This document shows positions 45,293 through 54,708 of a stretch of 64,000 nt of DNA, in pieces. This DNA comes from Bacillota bacterium (GTDB lineage: Bacteria; Bacillota; Sulfobacillia; Sulfobacillales; Sulfobacillaceae), in assembly GCA_021820965.1 (NCBI GenBank), contig JAKACZ010000004.1, positions 62,001 to 126,000 of the forward strand, written 5' to 3'. How positions within the stretch are numbered: position 1 is the first letter of the stretch; each line of letters opens with the position of its first letter. Made by a program: the position numbers and the translations under genes. The notes under the pieces were generated by a model. The model saw only the letters and a list, made by a program, of their open reading frames with translations, was not told where the DNA came from and made no database searches.

Positions 45293-45631
45293 CTAGTCAG
45301 CGGCGACGCGCTCCAGCCACCGTGGGAGCTTTTCGCGAAGTTTGGAGTTGGGCCATACATCTTTAACGCCTAGCTGTCTTAGCTCCATGAACAACTGCCC
45401 TTCAACGTGCGGACCAAACGCAGCAACGGCAGTACTCGAAGGAATCGCACCTACCAATTCCCGGGTTACTAGCCGCATGTCCATCAGGACCGCATCCAGA
45501 GCCCCCGGGCTCAAGCGGGCCATGGCTTCTTCGGGCGACGCCACCGGAATGACGGTGTGCCCAAGCGCCCCTGCTGCCTCTACGACCGGCATAGTGAACA
45601 TCACGTTATCTTCCAACAGCAAAACCGTCAT
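45293..45631 (-). CDS. Receiver-like domain protein
   Basis: 112 residues with the layout of a CheY-like receiver: VLLLEDNVMF (acid pocket), GALDAVLMDMRL (phospho-acceptor Asp) and a late AVAAFGPHVE strand. The conserved Lys after beta-5 is not obvious, so phosphorylation may be altered. No output domain. The ATG overlaps the nth stop (ATGA): last gene of the bcp-nth-receiver operon. Confidence 0.7.
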   Translation of the reverse strand: MTVLLLEDNVMFTMPVVEAAGALGHTVIPVASPEEAMARLSPGALDAVLMDMRLVTRELVGAIPSSTAVAAFGPHVEGQLFMELRQLGVKDVWPNSKLREKLPRWLERVAAD

Positions 45632-46287
45632 AGCCGCACCGCTTTCGCCTTGGGCAAGGCCGGCTCGACACCTATCCGCGGGCAGTCGTCGGCCAAGACG
45701 CATTCTGCACAATGTGGATTCCGGGCGACGCACACCTGCCGCCCATGCAAAATCATCCAGTGGTGCGCACGGGACCACTGATGTTTGGGGATGATTTGCA
45801 TCAACTGCTGTTCCGTGCCATCAGCATCCTTGGCCGTAGCCCACCCTAGACGGTGCGCCACTCGGAAGACGTGCGTGTCCACCGCAATGGCGTCCTGCCC
45901 AAACGCATTCGACACCACGACATTGGCCGTTTTTCGACCGACCCCCGGCAGGCTCATCAACAGATCGCGGTTAGACGGCACCGATCCTCCAAACTGTTGA
46001 GTGAGAATTTGCGCCGTGCGGCAAATGTTACGTGCCTTGGTATGAAACAAGCCGCAATCGCGAATCAGCTGTTCCACCTGTTCGACCGGTGCCTCCGCCA
46101 ATGCCGGAGCGTCGGGGTACTGCGCGAACAAACGGGGCGTAATCATATTGACTCGCCGATCCGTACATTGAGCCGACAGCATCGTGGCCACCAGCAATTG
46201 AAACGGCGTACCAAAATGAAGTTCGGTCGACGCGTCGGGATATAGCGCGGCCAGCCGTGACAGTATGCGCAGAACTTTTGCGTTCAC
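45628..46287 (-). CDS. nth: Endonuclease III
   Basis: 219 residues. DNA glycosylase/AP lyase for oxidised pyrimidines. The helix-hairpin-helix is LPGVGRKTANVVVSNAF with the catalytic Lys; the catalytic Asp is in AVDTHVFRVAHRLG. The 4Fe-4S cluster is CVARNPHCAECVLADDC (Cx6Cx2Cx5C). It starts at GTG, overlapping the bcp stop by 4 bp (GTGA). Confidence 0.95.
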   Translation of the reverse strand: MNAKVLRILSRLAALYPDASTELHFGTPFQLLVATMLSAQCTDRRVNMITPRLFAQYPDAPALAEAPVEQVEQLIRDCGLFHTKARNICRTAQILTQQFGGSVPSNRDLLMSLPGVGRKTANVVVSNAFGQDAIAVDTHVFRVAHRLGWATAKDADGTEQQLMQIIPKHQWSRAHHWMILHGRQVCVARNPHCAECVLADDCPRIGVEPALPKAKAVRL

Positions 46288-46754
46288 AGTCGTACCTGCT
46301 GTATCTGGGCTCGGACATCATCTACGTGGCCGGGCACCCGGACCTTGCGGTACACCTTGCGTACAATCCCATCAGGATCAATTACAAAGGTACTGCGCTC
46401 AATGCCCCAGGTTACCTTGCCATACATGTTCTTTTGCTTGTATACCCCGTACTTCTTAGCCACTTCGGCATCCTCATCCGACAGCAGGGGAAACGGTAGT
46501 TGGTGCTTAGCCCGAAACTTTTGGTGACTGGCTAAGGAATCGGTACTCACGCCCAGGACGACCACGCCCTCCTGGTTCAGCTCTTTGTACGCATCGCGGA
46601 AGTCACAGGCTTCCGTTGTGCAGCCCGGCGTGTTGTCTCGCGGGTAGAAGTAAAGTACCACCACGCGTCCGCGCAAATCCTTCAAATGAACCGCGCCATC
46701 AGTCCCGGGCAGAGTAAAGTCGGGAGCTTCCGCCCCTATCATTGCGTCCTCCAT
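46284..46754 (-). CDS. bcp: Thiol peroxidase, BCP/PrxQ family
   Basis: 156 residues. LYFYPRDNTPGCTTEACDFR holds the peroxidatic Cys and, five residues on, the resolving Cys of PrxQ. GVSTDSLASHQKFRAKHQLP and WGIERSTFVIDPDG are standard. Reduces hydrogen peroxide and organic peroxides using thioredoxin. The ATG at 46754 follows GAGGAGG. First gene of the operon with nth, fitting oxidative-damage defence. Confidence 0.95.
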   Translation of the reverse strand: MEDAMIGAEAPDFTLPGTDGAVHLKDLRGRVVVLYFYPRDNTPGCTTEACDFRDAYKELNQEGVVVLGVSTDSLASHQKFRAKHQLPFPLLSDEDAEVAKKYGVYKQKNMYGKVTWGIERSTFVIDPDGIVRKVYRKVRVPGHVDDVRAQIQQVRL

Positions 46755-46830
46755 GTTGGCTACCTCCTCTTTTCCGGCGAACTGTCCCATCCCACAGCAC
46801 CATACCACGAGCCCCTAAGACGAGCAATGC

Positions 46831-47904
46831 TTAAACGGGTTTGACGTAAATATCACGGGGAATCTGGGACAGAATTTCCGCGCCCCGGGCTCGGTTGATG
46901 ACAACCTCCTCAAGCCGCACGCCAAATTCCCCGGGGAGATAGATACCGGGCTCGATGGAGAAGGCTGCATTCTCGGGGAGCTTTAACGTGTTGCCATCGG
47001 CGACGGATGGCGGCTCGTGCACGGAAAGGCCAATGCCGTGGCCAACCCGGTGGACGAAGTACGGGCCATAGCCCCCCTGGGTGATAACCTCGCGTGCCGC
47101 GTGGTCAACGTTTTCCGCTGCCACACCGGGTTTAGCTACCGCTTTGGCGGCTCGTACGGCGCGCTCGACCAACCCGTGAATTTCGATGAATTTCGGGGTG
47201 GGCTCGCCCAAATACGCCACCCGCGTCATGTCTGACGCATAACCGTGATAGTAGCAACCGATATCCAATAATACCGGTCCCTCGCGCAATACCGTATCAC
47301 TCGGGCTGTGATGCGGTAGAGCGCTATGCTCCCCGTAGGCGACAATGATGAATGCCTCTTTGTCAGTGCCATTGGCGATAAACGCGCGACGAATAACGTC
47401 GGCCAGCTCCAACTCGGTCATACCCGGACGCATGGCTTCATACCCTGCCCTCATGGCATTGTCATTGATGCGCTGACACTCCGCCAACAGGCGGCATTCC
47501 TCCTCATCCTTACGCATGCGCAGGGGCGCCATGACCTCGGACGAAAGCCCCGGCGTGGTGTGGATGATCGTGGCCAGGATACGGCTATGGTCAAACCGGG
47601 AGTCGTCCGATAGCAGCCAGGTTTTTGAGCCCTGCGCCTCCACCGCGGCTTGAAGAACCCCGAAAGGACCCGCATCATCCGTAAACCGGTCAATGGGCAG
47701 TGCATCTCCCAAGTGGGCCACCGCCTCTTCGGCATTTACCGATGCAATCACAAGCCGCGCCTCGTGTGGCCCAATGAGAAGAAATGTAAGCCGCTCATCA
47801 GCCAGTGGAGACCAGCCGACCGCGTACCGAAAATCGTCTCCGGGGGCCAGAGCCAAGGCGAGGCCGTTACGAGCAAGTTGATCCTGAATAGCGTTTAAGC
47901 GCAT
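46831..47904 (-). CDS. M24 metallopeptidase, Xaa-Pro aminopeptidase-like
   Basis: 357 residues. A creatinase-like N-terminal domain (1-130) precedes the pita-bread domain with five metal ligands: Asp in VLLDIG, Asp in ASDMTR, His in VGHGIGLSVHEPP, Glu in SIEPGIYLPG and Glu in VRLEEVV. It removes N-terminal residues before proline or a similar bond. Length and order suit PepQ/YpdF-type enzymes. Single gene, opposite to the small ORF at 48022. Confidence 0.93.
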   Translation of the reverse strand: MRLNAIQDQLARNGLALALAPGDDFRYAVGWSPLADERLTFLLIGPHEARLVIASVNAEEAVAHLGDALPIDRFTDDAGPFGVLQAAVEAQGSKTWLLSDDSRFDHSRILATIIHTTPGLSSEVMAPLRMRKDEEECRLLAECQRINDNAMRAGYEAMRPGMTELELADVIRRAFIANGTDKEAFIIVAYGEHSALPHHSPSDTVLREGPVLLDIGCYYHGYASDMTRVAYLGEPTPKFIEIHGLVERAVRAAKAVAKPGVAAENVDHAAREVITQGGYGPYFVHRVGHGIGLSVHEPPSVADGNTLKLPENAAFSIEPGIYLPGEFGVRLEEVVINRARGAEILSQIPRDIYVKPV

Positions 47905-48021
47905 AAGTATCCTCCATCAATAATTTTCTCCGGTCTGAAACCTCCGGCAAGTATGTGGCGTTATCTCCATAGAGTGTTCAGACCGTGTTTGTTCACCGAT
48001 TTTCTTCCGGAGGCGATAAAT

Positions 48022-48171
48022 ATGTTCCGACTGCTCTCCATCGCACCGATAGCCGGCGGAATCGCCGCGCTTAAACTACCAATGGATGATTGGATTCGTT
48101 TAGGCGTCGAGGTGGCCCTCGGTCTCATCGCTGTAATCCTTGTCTCCCTCCGCCCCCAGGATAACCATTAG
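48022..48171 (+). CDS. 49-residue membrane peptide
   Basis: MFRLLSIAPIAGGIAALKLP, then a charged WIRLG and VALGLIAVILVSLRP. It has one or two short membrane segments. GGAGGCG precedes the ATG at seven bases. No family recognised. Confidence 0.55.
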   Translation: MFRLLSIAPIAGGIAALKLPMDDWIRLGVEVALGLIAVILVSLRPQDNH

Positions 48172-48496
48172 ACAATTTTGAACGGGTTGGATCGCGATGG
48201 GCATCACCTTGCCTTCGTCGTCTCACCCTCATTCTACCAAAATGGCATCATACCGCTTGATAAATCCGTCGGGCGCTCAGGCTACGGGCGGCTGTTGCCC
48301 CGACAGACGCTTCCTGCCATGCCCGGCATTGAAGGGGCATTGGTATTTCCTGATTGGTCTTTGACACAGTAACCGAAACGTGGCACGGTGCTCGGAGTGA
48401 TGGTTGACTTTGCCCGGCTAACCAGCCGTTCAAATTGCTTAATCGGGTTGTTGTGTGCACCCCCGTTACCTTATTAGCACCATAAAGCATATACCG
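48172..48496. other. Spacer
   Basis: No gene seen between the small peptide gene and the argS remnant. Confidence 0.4.
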
Positions 48497-48915
48497 TCAC
48501 GCCGCGCACATCCTATCGGGGGCTCCAATGCCCAGGAGACGCAGGCCGTGTTTGAGCACTGCACCGGTGTGATACGCAGGGCCAATAATTTTCCCGCTCA
48601 CGGTTGTCCTCGCTCAGAATGCGCTGGGTGTTGTACAAGCTGTTAAAACTCTGGGCGATGCCCAGCAGGCGTCGGGTCATGAGAAAGGGCTCGTTCTTCT
48701 CTGCCGCTTCGGCCACTGTGTCCCCATACCCCGACAACGCCGTCCAGAGCTGCCATTCCCTCGTCGTCACAAGCGGCTCTCCCGCGGCGGTAACGGTCTG
48801 TAAACAGTTCTCGGGCCTGATGCGGGCTTTGTCGATCAGACTGCAGATTCGCGCATGGATATACCCGGCAAAAAAGAGGTTGAAAACGGTACAAGTGTTT
48901 ACGCGTCACCACATG
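48497..48915 (-). pseudogene. 3' remnant of arginyl-tRNA synthetase
   Basis: The anticodon-binding (DALR) domain is readable: YIHARICSLIDKA, AEKNEPFLMTRRLLGIAQSF, NSLYNTQRILSED, and after a frameshift at about 48560 GAVLKHGLRLLGIGAPDRM and a stop. The catalytic part (HIGH, KMSKS) is missing. A dead scrap; a working argS must be elsewhere. Confidence 0.82.
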
Positions 48916-49210
48916 ATGAGACCGTTAGTATAGCGTTCACGAGAGGGCATGCCACCTCCCGCAGTGGGGAATGATGGTGGAGACTTGGCGACCCGGTATG
49001 CACATGGTACGTTCCTCCCACGTCAAGAGGATGAATGTACGAACGATAGCGAATGCAGCCGACTACGTTCATACAAAAGCTTCCAAATCCGATTCAAAAT
49101 CTTTTTGCCCGGGTATATAACTTGCCCGTTCGCCTCTAGTGTTGCGGCCCGGAGCCGGATCCCAGGCGCTCCGGTTTTGGCTCCCCACGGCCGAGCCTGC
49201 CGAAAAGTTG
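48916..49210. other. Spacer
   Basis: No gene or clear motif. Confidence 0.4.
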
Positions 49211-50099
49211 TTACCGTGCACCAGCTAGAATTTCTTGTAGAGCTTGTGCATGGTCATGGATAAAATCGGTCCCGAATCGACGCGCGAACTTAGTCATGTC
49301 CAAGGTAACTGGTTTCTGCCACAGATATTGGGTTTCGATGAGACCCCGTGCAGGTGCAAATGCCAGGCCCACCAACCGGACCAAAGCGGGTCCCATCACC
49401 AGAAGCCGCGTCCTTCGACCTGTGGCCTGGCAAGCGATTTCCCGTAACTGATAGCCGGTGAGAGGCTCGGCGCCGGCGATATGCCAAACCTCCCCATAGG
49501 CGGAGGCTTCCGCAATCAAGCGAAGGGCACGAGCGGCATCGGGAAGGTGAACAAACTGGTGATGTAGCGAGGCAGGCCCAAACCAACGGATGGCGTGCGG
49601 AAGCAGATCCGTCGAAATCCCGTAAAAATCGGGAAATCGGACGATACCAATGGGGCGTGCAGACATGGCGGTCTCAAGCTGGGCTTCAATGCCATGACGG
49701 ATCCAGCCCTTCTGGCTGACGGGATTCCGTGGCGCCGTTTCGTCTATTGCATCCGAAGAGGGCGGATATCCGTAGGAATAGACATTGCCGACATAAACAT
49801 AGCGGGCTGCAGTACCATCCAACGCCGCCAGCGTGGCTTCAATCATCGCTGGGTAGGCACTCCAGTCGTCGTAGCGTTGGTTGCGCGCATCTACAACGCA
49901 ATCCGTCTCGGCAAACAAGCGATGGTGTCCAACGACATCCTGAGGATCTAATGTCATCCAGCGTACCGCCGGTTGTCGGTGCGATGGTTCGGCCGCTCGG
50001 GTCACCGCAATCACCGGATGTCCAGCTTTCATAAACTCGCGGACGACATGTTGGCCGAGCCGGCCAGACGCTCCCAATACTACCGTTTTCGTTTGTCAT
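49211..50099 (-). CDS. NAD-dependent epimerase/dehydratase-like protein
   Basis: About 293 residues of the extended SDR type. The Rossmann loop reads KTVVLGASGRLGQHVV; YVYVGNVYSYG holds the Ser/Tyr region, and PIGIVRFPDFYG is typical. The first codons are damaged: the ATG at 50099 with a GAAAGGGG ribosome site is one base out of frame with the rest, and in the main frame no ATG/GTG precedes the Rossmann strand. A one-base gain in the AAA run of ATGACAAACG would explain it; otherwise a TTG at 50077 must be used. Confidence 0.75.
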
Positions 50100-50146
50100 A
50101 ACCCCTTTCATGTGCCCGAATGGTCGGCCGTCTATAGGTAAGAATT

Positions 50147-50434
50147 TTACGCTGAGAGCACCGCCTCACAGAGCTCCCGGGCCTGGCGGGCTAAGCGGGC
50201 CATGTCGTCAGGCGTTAACTCGCTCAGGCTCCCGACAATCACCTGGTTTATCAGTCCGTAACCGGCGTTGACTAAAAAATGCCGCGTCCATCGTTCTGAG
50301 CGCCGCTCCCTCGGCTTGCAGCCGCCCCAAGTTCGCAATAGCCCACCGGTTCGTCGACCTTGGGCAGGCGATGCATATCCCCATGCCACTGAAGGGAGCA
50401 AAACCGATAGGCCGACTGACGGGTCAAGCCCCAT
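50147..50434 (-). pseudogene. Possible tail of a TetR-type regulator
   Basis: Only the end looks like a protein: FLVNAGYGLINQVIVGSLSE, then LTPDDMARLARQARELCEAV, like a TetR ligand-domain C-terminus. No helix-turn-helix upstream. Low certainty. Confidence 0.35.
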
Positions 50435-50476
50435 GTCGCGAATCGATCATGATGGATGACCGCGCGCTGGAAGAGA

Positions 50477-50849
50477 TGTTAGGCGTGCAGAAGAATGATG
50501 GAGGCCGCAGCGACAATGACTGCAACGAGCTAGCCCAACTCCAATAACGCAAATTATCTAACTTTTGGTCCATTTCGTACCGGAGCTTGTCAATCTTGTT
50601 ATCGAACTTGACATCCATTGTACCGAACTTAGCCTCCATTGCCCCAAACTTAGCATCCACCATATCAAACTTGGCATTCATCTTCGTTTCCAACGCGTCG
50701 ATCCGAGCATTGGTTGCGTCGATTTTATTTTCGAGCCGATCTTCGATGCGGCGTAATTCTTGAAGAAGGTGAAATCCCCACGAAGCGGGAATATCCCCAC
50801 CTGGTAAGGTCGGCGATTCATTCTCCGGAATGAAAAGACCTTCTTTCAT
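50477..50849 (-). pseudogene. Coiled-coil protein with a C-terminal anchor, frameshifted
   Basis: Residues 25-95 are a coiled coil with repeats (ALETKMNAKFDMVDAKFGAM, EAKFGTMDVKFDNKIDKL). In another frame, after about 50530, LVAVIVAAASIILLHA follows, which would be a membrane anchor ending at TAA 50477. Joining the two gives the usual plan for this sort of protein. The unshifted frame runs on to 50424 with unlikely sequence. Confidence 0.6.
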
Positions 50850-50939
50850 CGGACGGACGGTTCCTTTCTCTTAGTATAGGCGTTCCGATGACCAAAAGGA
50901 AAAGCTGAAGTTTTTCGACGCTGCGCGTAGTTCATGAGT

Positions 50940-51490
50940 TGCAGTGTGCATGCCTTCACATGGCTTTGCCCCGGTACTGCTCGAGACGTTTGTCGAAGAA
51001 CCCTGGGTGGGCACCTGTTATGCCGCAGCGAATTGGCAGCGGCTGGGGCACACCACCGGCCGGGGGCGGACCGGGACCGCCCGCCCGACGCTCCCGCGCA
51101 AAAGTGTGTGGGTGTATCCCTTGATGCGCCACTGGCGCACCGCGCTGATGGCGCCCTGGCCGGCACCGGTAGACCCGGAGGTGGACGCATGAGGGCGGAG
51201 GGCGCCCGCCCCTTCAGACGGGTGGTGACATTGAGACAAACACCAAAGCGCCGTATGCCTCCGTCGCCGAGGAAGAGCAAGCCCGTGAAGAGGCGGCGGC
51301 AACCCAACTCCGCATTTGGCGCGCACATTTGCCGGAGATTTTCGAGAAAATGAGCCGCATTGCGGATCCGCATCCGTGTATCGGGTGTAGGCCTATCAAA
51401 CGAGTTGATGATGCCGGTATCTTTCCGGAGAAGCGCCGCATGCTGACGCTACGAAAGACAGTGGGAGTCAGGCTGGAATCCACCGCAAAA
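50940..51490 (+). mobile_element. DUF4338/DDE-type transposase remnant
   Basis: GFAPVLLETFVEEPWVGTCY, then AANWQRLGHTTGRGR and KSVWVYPLM, is the end of a DUF4338 domain as found in DruA-like proteins and long transposases. In a second frame it continues with AEEEQAREEAAATQLRIWRA and HLPEIFEKMSRIADP, the usual link to a DDE transposase. The rest is missing. A dead insertion. Confidence 0.7.
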
Positions 51491-51575
51491 TGATGGCTGG
51501 CATTCGCGGATTTCCGCCTGGGAGTGCAACCAACGAACAATATCCGTAGGTTGCCTTAAGTATTCGGAACCTGCT

Positions 51576-52439
51576 TTAGCTATCCATCCCGTTGACGTAT
51601 GCCTTGACTGCCCGCATGGCCGATGCAAATGCGGTAACCAGACTTCGCTCCCACGGGTCCATAGCCGCGTCCCCGATGACCGTCATGCGAAGATGCCGAC
51701 CATAGGCCTGGTCGCCTCGCACCCGAGCAATTTGCCATACGATATCGGGCTCCATGCCAATGCGCACCAATACGTCCGAGCCCTCCCAGGCCGCATCCGG
51801 TGCCCCGGCGCCGGTGAAGGGCACGCGAAGGTACCCCGGTTTTCCCTCAATCCGCACTGCTTCGGTCCGGTAAAAGACGGTCGCCGACGTGTCACTCAAC
51901 TCAGTTTGATACGGGAGGCGAGCATAAAGACGGGGCGAACGCACCGCCAGCGTCACCGCGTGACCCGCCCGAGCCAACCGAATGGCTCCTTCGACGCTCC
52001 GATCGCCGCCTCCGATTATAAGGACACGCCGCTTTGGTGCACAACCTGCCAATTCACTCACAGATCCACGGAAAGCCTGGTCCTCGCCCGGAATGTGAAG
52101 GCGCCGCGTGCGTAGCCCGGGTGCGTAAAAGAGCCAGCCCGCTTCAAGAGCCGAGCCATCACTCAAACTTAACTCTGAGCCGTTCCACGACATCGCCTGC
52201 CGCCCATACTCGATGGCAGCACCGACACGTCCAAGCTCTTGTGTGAGACGCTCAATCAGGACGTGTGCCGGAGCAGGAGAAAATCCGGGCAAATCGACAA
52301 TGGGCATCGAGTAGCTTAATAGTTGGCCGCCTGGCTTCGGTTGACGTTCAACCACCAACACCTCAATGCCCAATCGGCGGGCCCACAAGGCGGCGGCCAA
52401 TCCGGCCGGACCGCCCCCGACAACAAGAACCCGCGTCAT
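51576..52439 (-). CDS. FAD-dependent thioredoxin-reductase-like oxidoreductase
   Basis: 287 residues. The FAD loop is VLVVGGGPAGLAAALWARRL at the N-terminus and the NAD(P) loop VLIIGGGDRSVEGAIRLARA in the middle; TVIGDAAM is near the end. The redox CxxC of true thioredoxin reductase is absent, so it is more like ferredoxin/flavodoxin-NADP reductases or another relative. It starts directly after the stop of the membrane gene upstream, so they form an operon. Confidence 0.85.
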   Translation of the reverse strand: MTRVLVVGGGPAGLAAALWARRLGIEVLVVERQPKPGGQLLSYSMPIVDLPGFSPAPAHVLIERLTQELGRVGAAIEYGRQAMSWNGSELSLSDGSALEAGWLFYAPGLRTRRLHIPGEDQAFRGSVSELAGCAPKRRVLIIGGGDRSVEGAIRLARAGHAVTLAVRSPRLYARLPYQTELSDTSATVFYRTEAVRIEGKPGYLRVPFTGAGAPDAAWEGSDVLVRIGMEPDIVWQIARVRGDQAYGRHLRMTVIGDAAMDPWERSLVTAFASAMRAVKAYVNGMDS

Positions 52440-53315
52440 TTAAAAGAGCGGCGGATGCTCCTCGTCGAGCCCGACGAGGACACGCTCCTTAAATGTGGTC
52501 AGGACGGTAATGAAACGCAAAAGGGCAAAATTGAACAGCCAGCCGCCCGCCGCCAGCATCTCCGGCTGCCAGTTGAACAGCGGCGGCGGAGCAAACGCTT
52601 CATGCCATAAAATCAGCGCCGTGGCACCCACTGCCGCACTCAAGGCGGCCCAAGCCTGCAGCACCACCATGTAAAATCCAGGGCCCAGCCAATGGCGCAG
52701 CCAGATCCAGGGCACGCTTACGACAACGCCGCTTAGTACCAACGAACTTGTGGTGGAGACAAAGACCGGATGAAACATGTTCGCATTGACGACGGACCAG
52801 GGGAGGCTGGCCACCAGAGCTAAAATAATTCCGGTGGCGAATCCGACTATCGCCATACGGCCGAATTCGCGCAGGGCCAAGGGATGTCCAGCGTGGTGAA
52901 AGCGGAGACGAAGCATCTTCAGGTGAAGGCGCAGCGGGCGCGAGCGGCGAGTCTGCAAGCCGGTCGACACCACGCCCCATAGCGCCATTATCCGCCCCAG
53001 TGCCAACGCGGCAAAAGATTCGGTGCGGAGACTGAAGGCCACAATCGAGACGCCAACAATTAGCTGAGCAACCGACAACAACCACAGCCAACCGCGCTGC
53101 TCGGTAATGGGGCCCGACACCCGCGCCGCCAGTTGCAGCGGAGCGCCAAGCCACGCCATGGCCTCGCCCATGGCTTCCTCTTTCGTCAAGCCCTCACCAC
53201 GGGCGTATTCAAAGCGTTCTAAAAGCTGGGCGCGAAAATGCGCCTTATAGCGCCGCGCCTGATACTTGTCCGAGACACCGTGAACGGCCAGATCCAAATA
53301 TTCTTCCCAGCCCAT
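52440..53315 (-). CDS. Membrane protein with a permease-prefix-like N-terminus
   Basis: 291 residues. The first 75 form a soluble helical head (LDLAVHGVSDKYQARRYKAH, then GLTKEEAMGEAMAWLG), a pattern seen in permease-prefix/DUF1700 proteins. About six membrane segments follow. ATG 53315 comes after GGGAGGTG. First gene of an operon with the FAD oxidoreductase. Function unknown. Confidence 0.7.
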   Translation of the reverse strand: MGWEEYLDLAVHGVSDKYQARRYKAHFRAQLLERFEYARGEGLTKEEAMGEAMAWLGAPLQLAARVSGPITEQRGWLWLLSVAQLIVGVSIVAFSLRTESFAALALGRIMALWGVVSTGLQTRRSRPLRLHLKMLRLRFHHAGHPLALREFGRMAIVGFATGIILALVASLPWSVVNANMFHPVFVSTTSSLVLSGVVVSVPWIWLRHWLGPGFYMVVLQAWAALSAAVGATALILWHEAFAPPPLFNWQPEMLAAGGWLFNFALLRFITVLTTFKERVLVGLDEEHPPLF

Positions 53316-53546
53316 GCGCACACCTCCCTTCTTTCCGCTCAATCGCGATCATAATGCAAATGGCATAGGCTCACAAGCAAGCTTTTCGCCTAGTGCGAAT
53401 CGGCCGCCCGTTTTAACCAAATCAACTATTACAGACAAGACGGTTATCCGCCAGTTTTTGTTGCCAAAGTTTTAAGCACTATCCTAATAAATGCAGGAAA
53501 AATTCACATCATAGGCGAAACAGCAACGAGGAGGTTTTTACATAGA

Positions 53547-54578
53547 ATGGCAGACGCAATCATTTGGTCGGTAGGCGGATACGCGCCTCCGCATATCATT
53601 ACCAATAAGAGGCTGAGTGAGCGCATGGACACCAGCGACGAATGGATCCAGACGCGCACCGGGATTCGTGAGCGCCGAAGCGCCGGCGATGAAGAGACCA
53701 CCGCCACCGCATCAATCCAATCCGGCAAAGCCGCACTAGAGGCTTCTGAATTTGAAGCCGAAGATTTGGATTGGGTGGTTGTATGTACCGACACGCCAGA
53801 GATGTGGTCACCCGCCACTGCGTGTTTCGTGCAAGATGCGCTGGGGGCCCGCCAGGCATCCGCGATTGACCTCACGGGTGGCTGCGCCGGGTTCTTGCAG
53901 ACACTGCAGATTATGAGTCCGCTAGCACAAGCGGGAAAACGCCTATTAGTGATTGGCACCGAATTGTTGACCCATGCATTGAACTGGAACGATCGCTCCA
54001 CGGCGGTCCTGTTCGGCGATGGCTCCAGCGCATTTCTTATGGGGCCTTCCGATGCGGGGCACGGTGGCATACGGATTGGGCCGGGCCTTTCACGAAGCGA
54101 TGGCAGTCAAACCGACATCTTAGGCAAGCCCTATGGCGGCACCCGTTATGCCATTACGCCGGAGTTGGTCCGTGAAGGACGGCTGCATACCATTCGCATG
54201 GAAGGGCCTAAGGTGTTTAAGCACGCCGTAACGATGATGAGCGACATCGGCCGCCGGGTGATACAAGAGGCCCAACTGGGACTGGAGCAGATTGACTGGG
54301 TCGTACCGCACCAAGCCAATCAGCGCATTATTGATGCCGTCACGCATCAAGTAGGCATCCCCGCCGAGCGCGTGTTTTCACACGTTGCCCGATTCGCCAA
54401 TACCGGGTCGGCATCCATTGGCTTGGCAATGTCGGATATGCTGGATCAACGCCTAATCAAACCGGGGCAGCGGCTATTGTCTGTGGCGTTTGGGGCGGGC
54501 TTTTCCTGGGCATCTCAGTTATTCTTTGTGGATCAGGTGCCACCCGCACAATTTATCCATGCTGGTGAGCCGGTGTAA
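53547..54578 (+). CDS. fabH: 3-oxoacyl-ACP synthase III
   Basis: 343 residues. Starts fatty-acid synthesis by condensing acyl-CoA with malonyl-ACP. The catalytic triad is Cys in LTGGCAGFLQTL (about residue 112), His in VVPHQANQRIID and Asn in ARFANTGSASIGLAM. SDEWIQTRTGIRERR is the KAS III start. AGGAGG lies 11 bases before the ATG. Monocistronic here, away from other fab genes; it may make a branched-chain primer choice. Confidence 0.95.
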   Translation: MADAIIWSVGGYAPPHIITNKRLSERMDTSDEWIQTRTGIRERRSAGDEETTATASIQSGKAALEASEFEAEDLDWVVVCTDTPEMWSPATACFVQDALGARQASAIDLTGGCAGFLQTLQIMSPLAQAGKRLLVIGTELLTHALNWNDRSTAVLFGDGSSAFLMGPSDAGHGGIRIGPGLSRSDGSQTDILGKPYGGTRYAITPELVREGRLHTIRMEGPKVFKHAVTMMSDIGRRVIQEAQLGLEQIDWVVPHQANQRIIDAVTHQVGIPAERVFSHVARFANTGSASIGLAMSDMLDQRLIKPGQRLLSVAFGAGFSWASQLFFVDQVPPAQFIHAGEPV

Positions 54579-54708
54579 CAAAACCCATACGTCGCGACGG
54601 TTCGACGGTGATTTACCAAGATCAATCGACATAGCGCATGCAGCTAAAAAGCTATACTGGATCTCGACGCCATCGTCCGTTGGAGCCCTGCAGAAAGGAG
54701 GACTTCCC

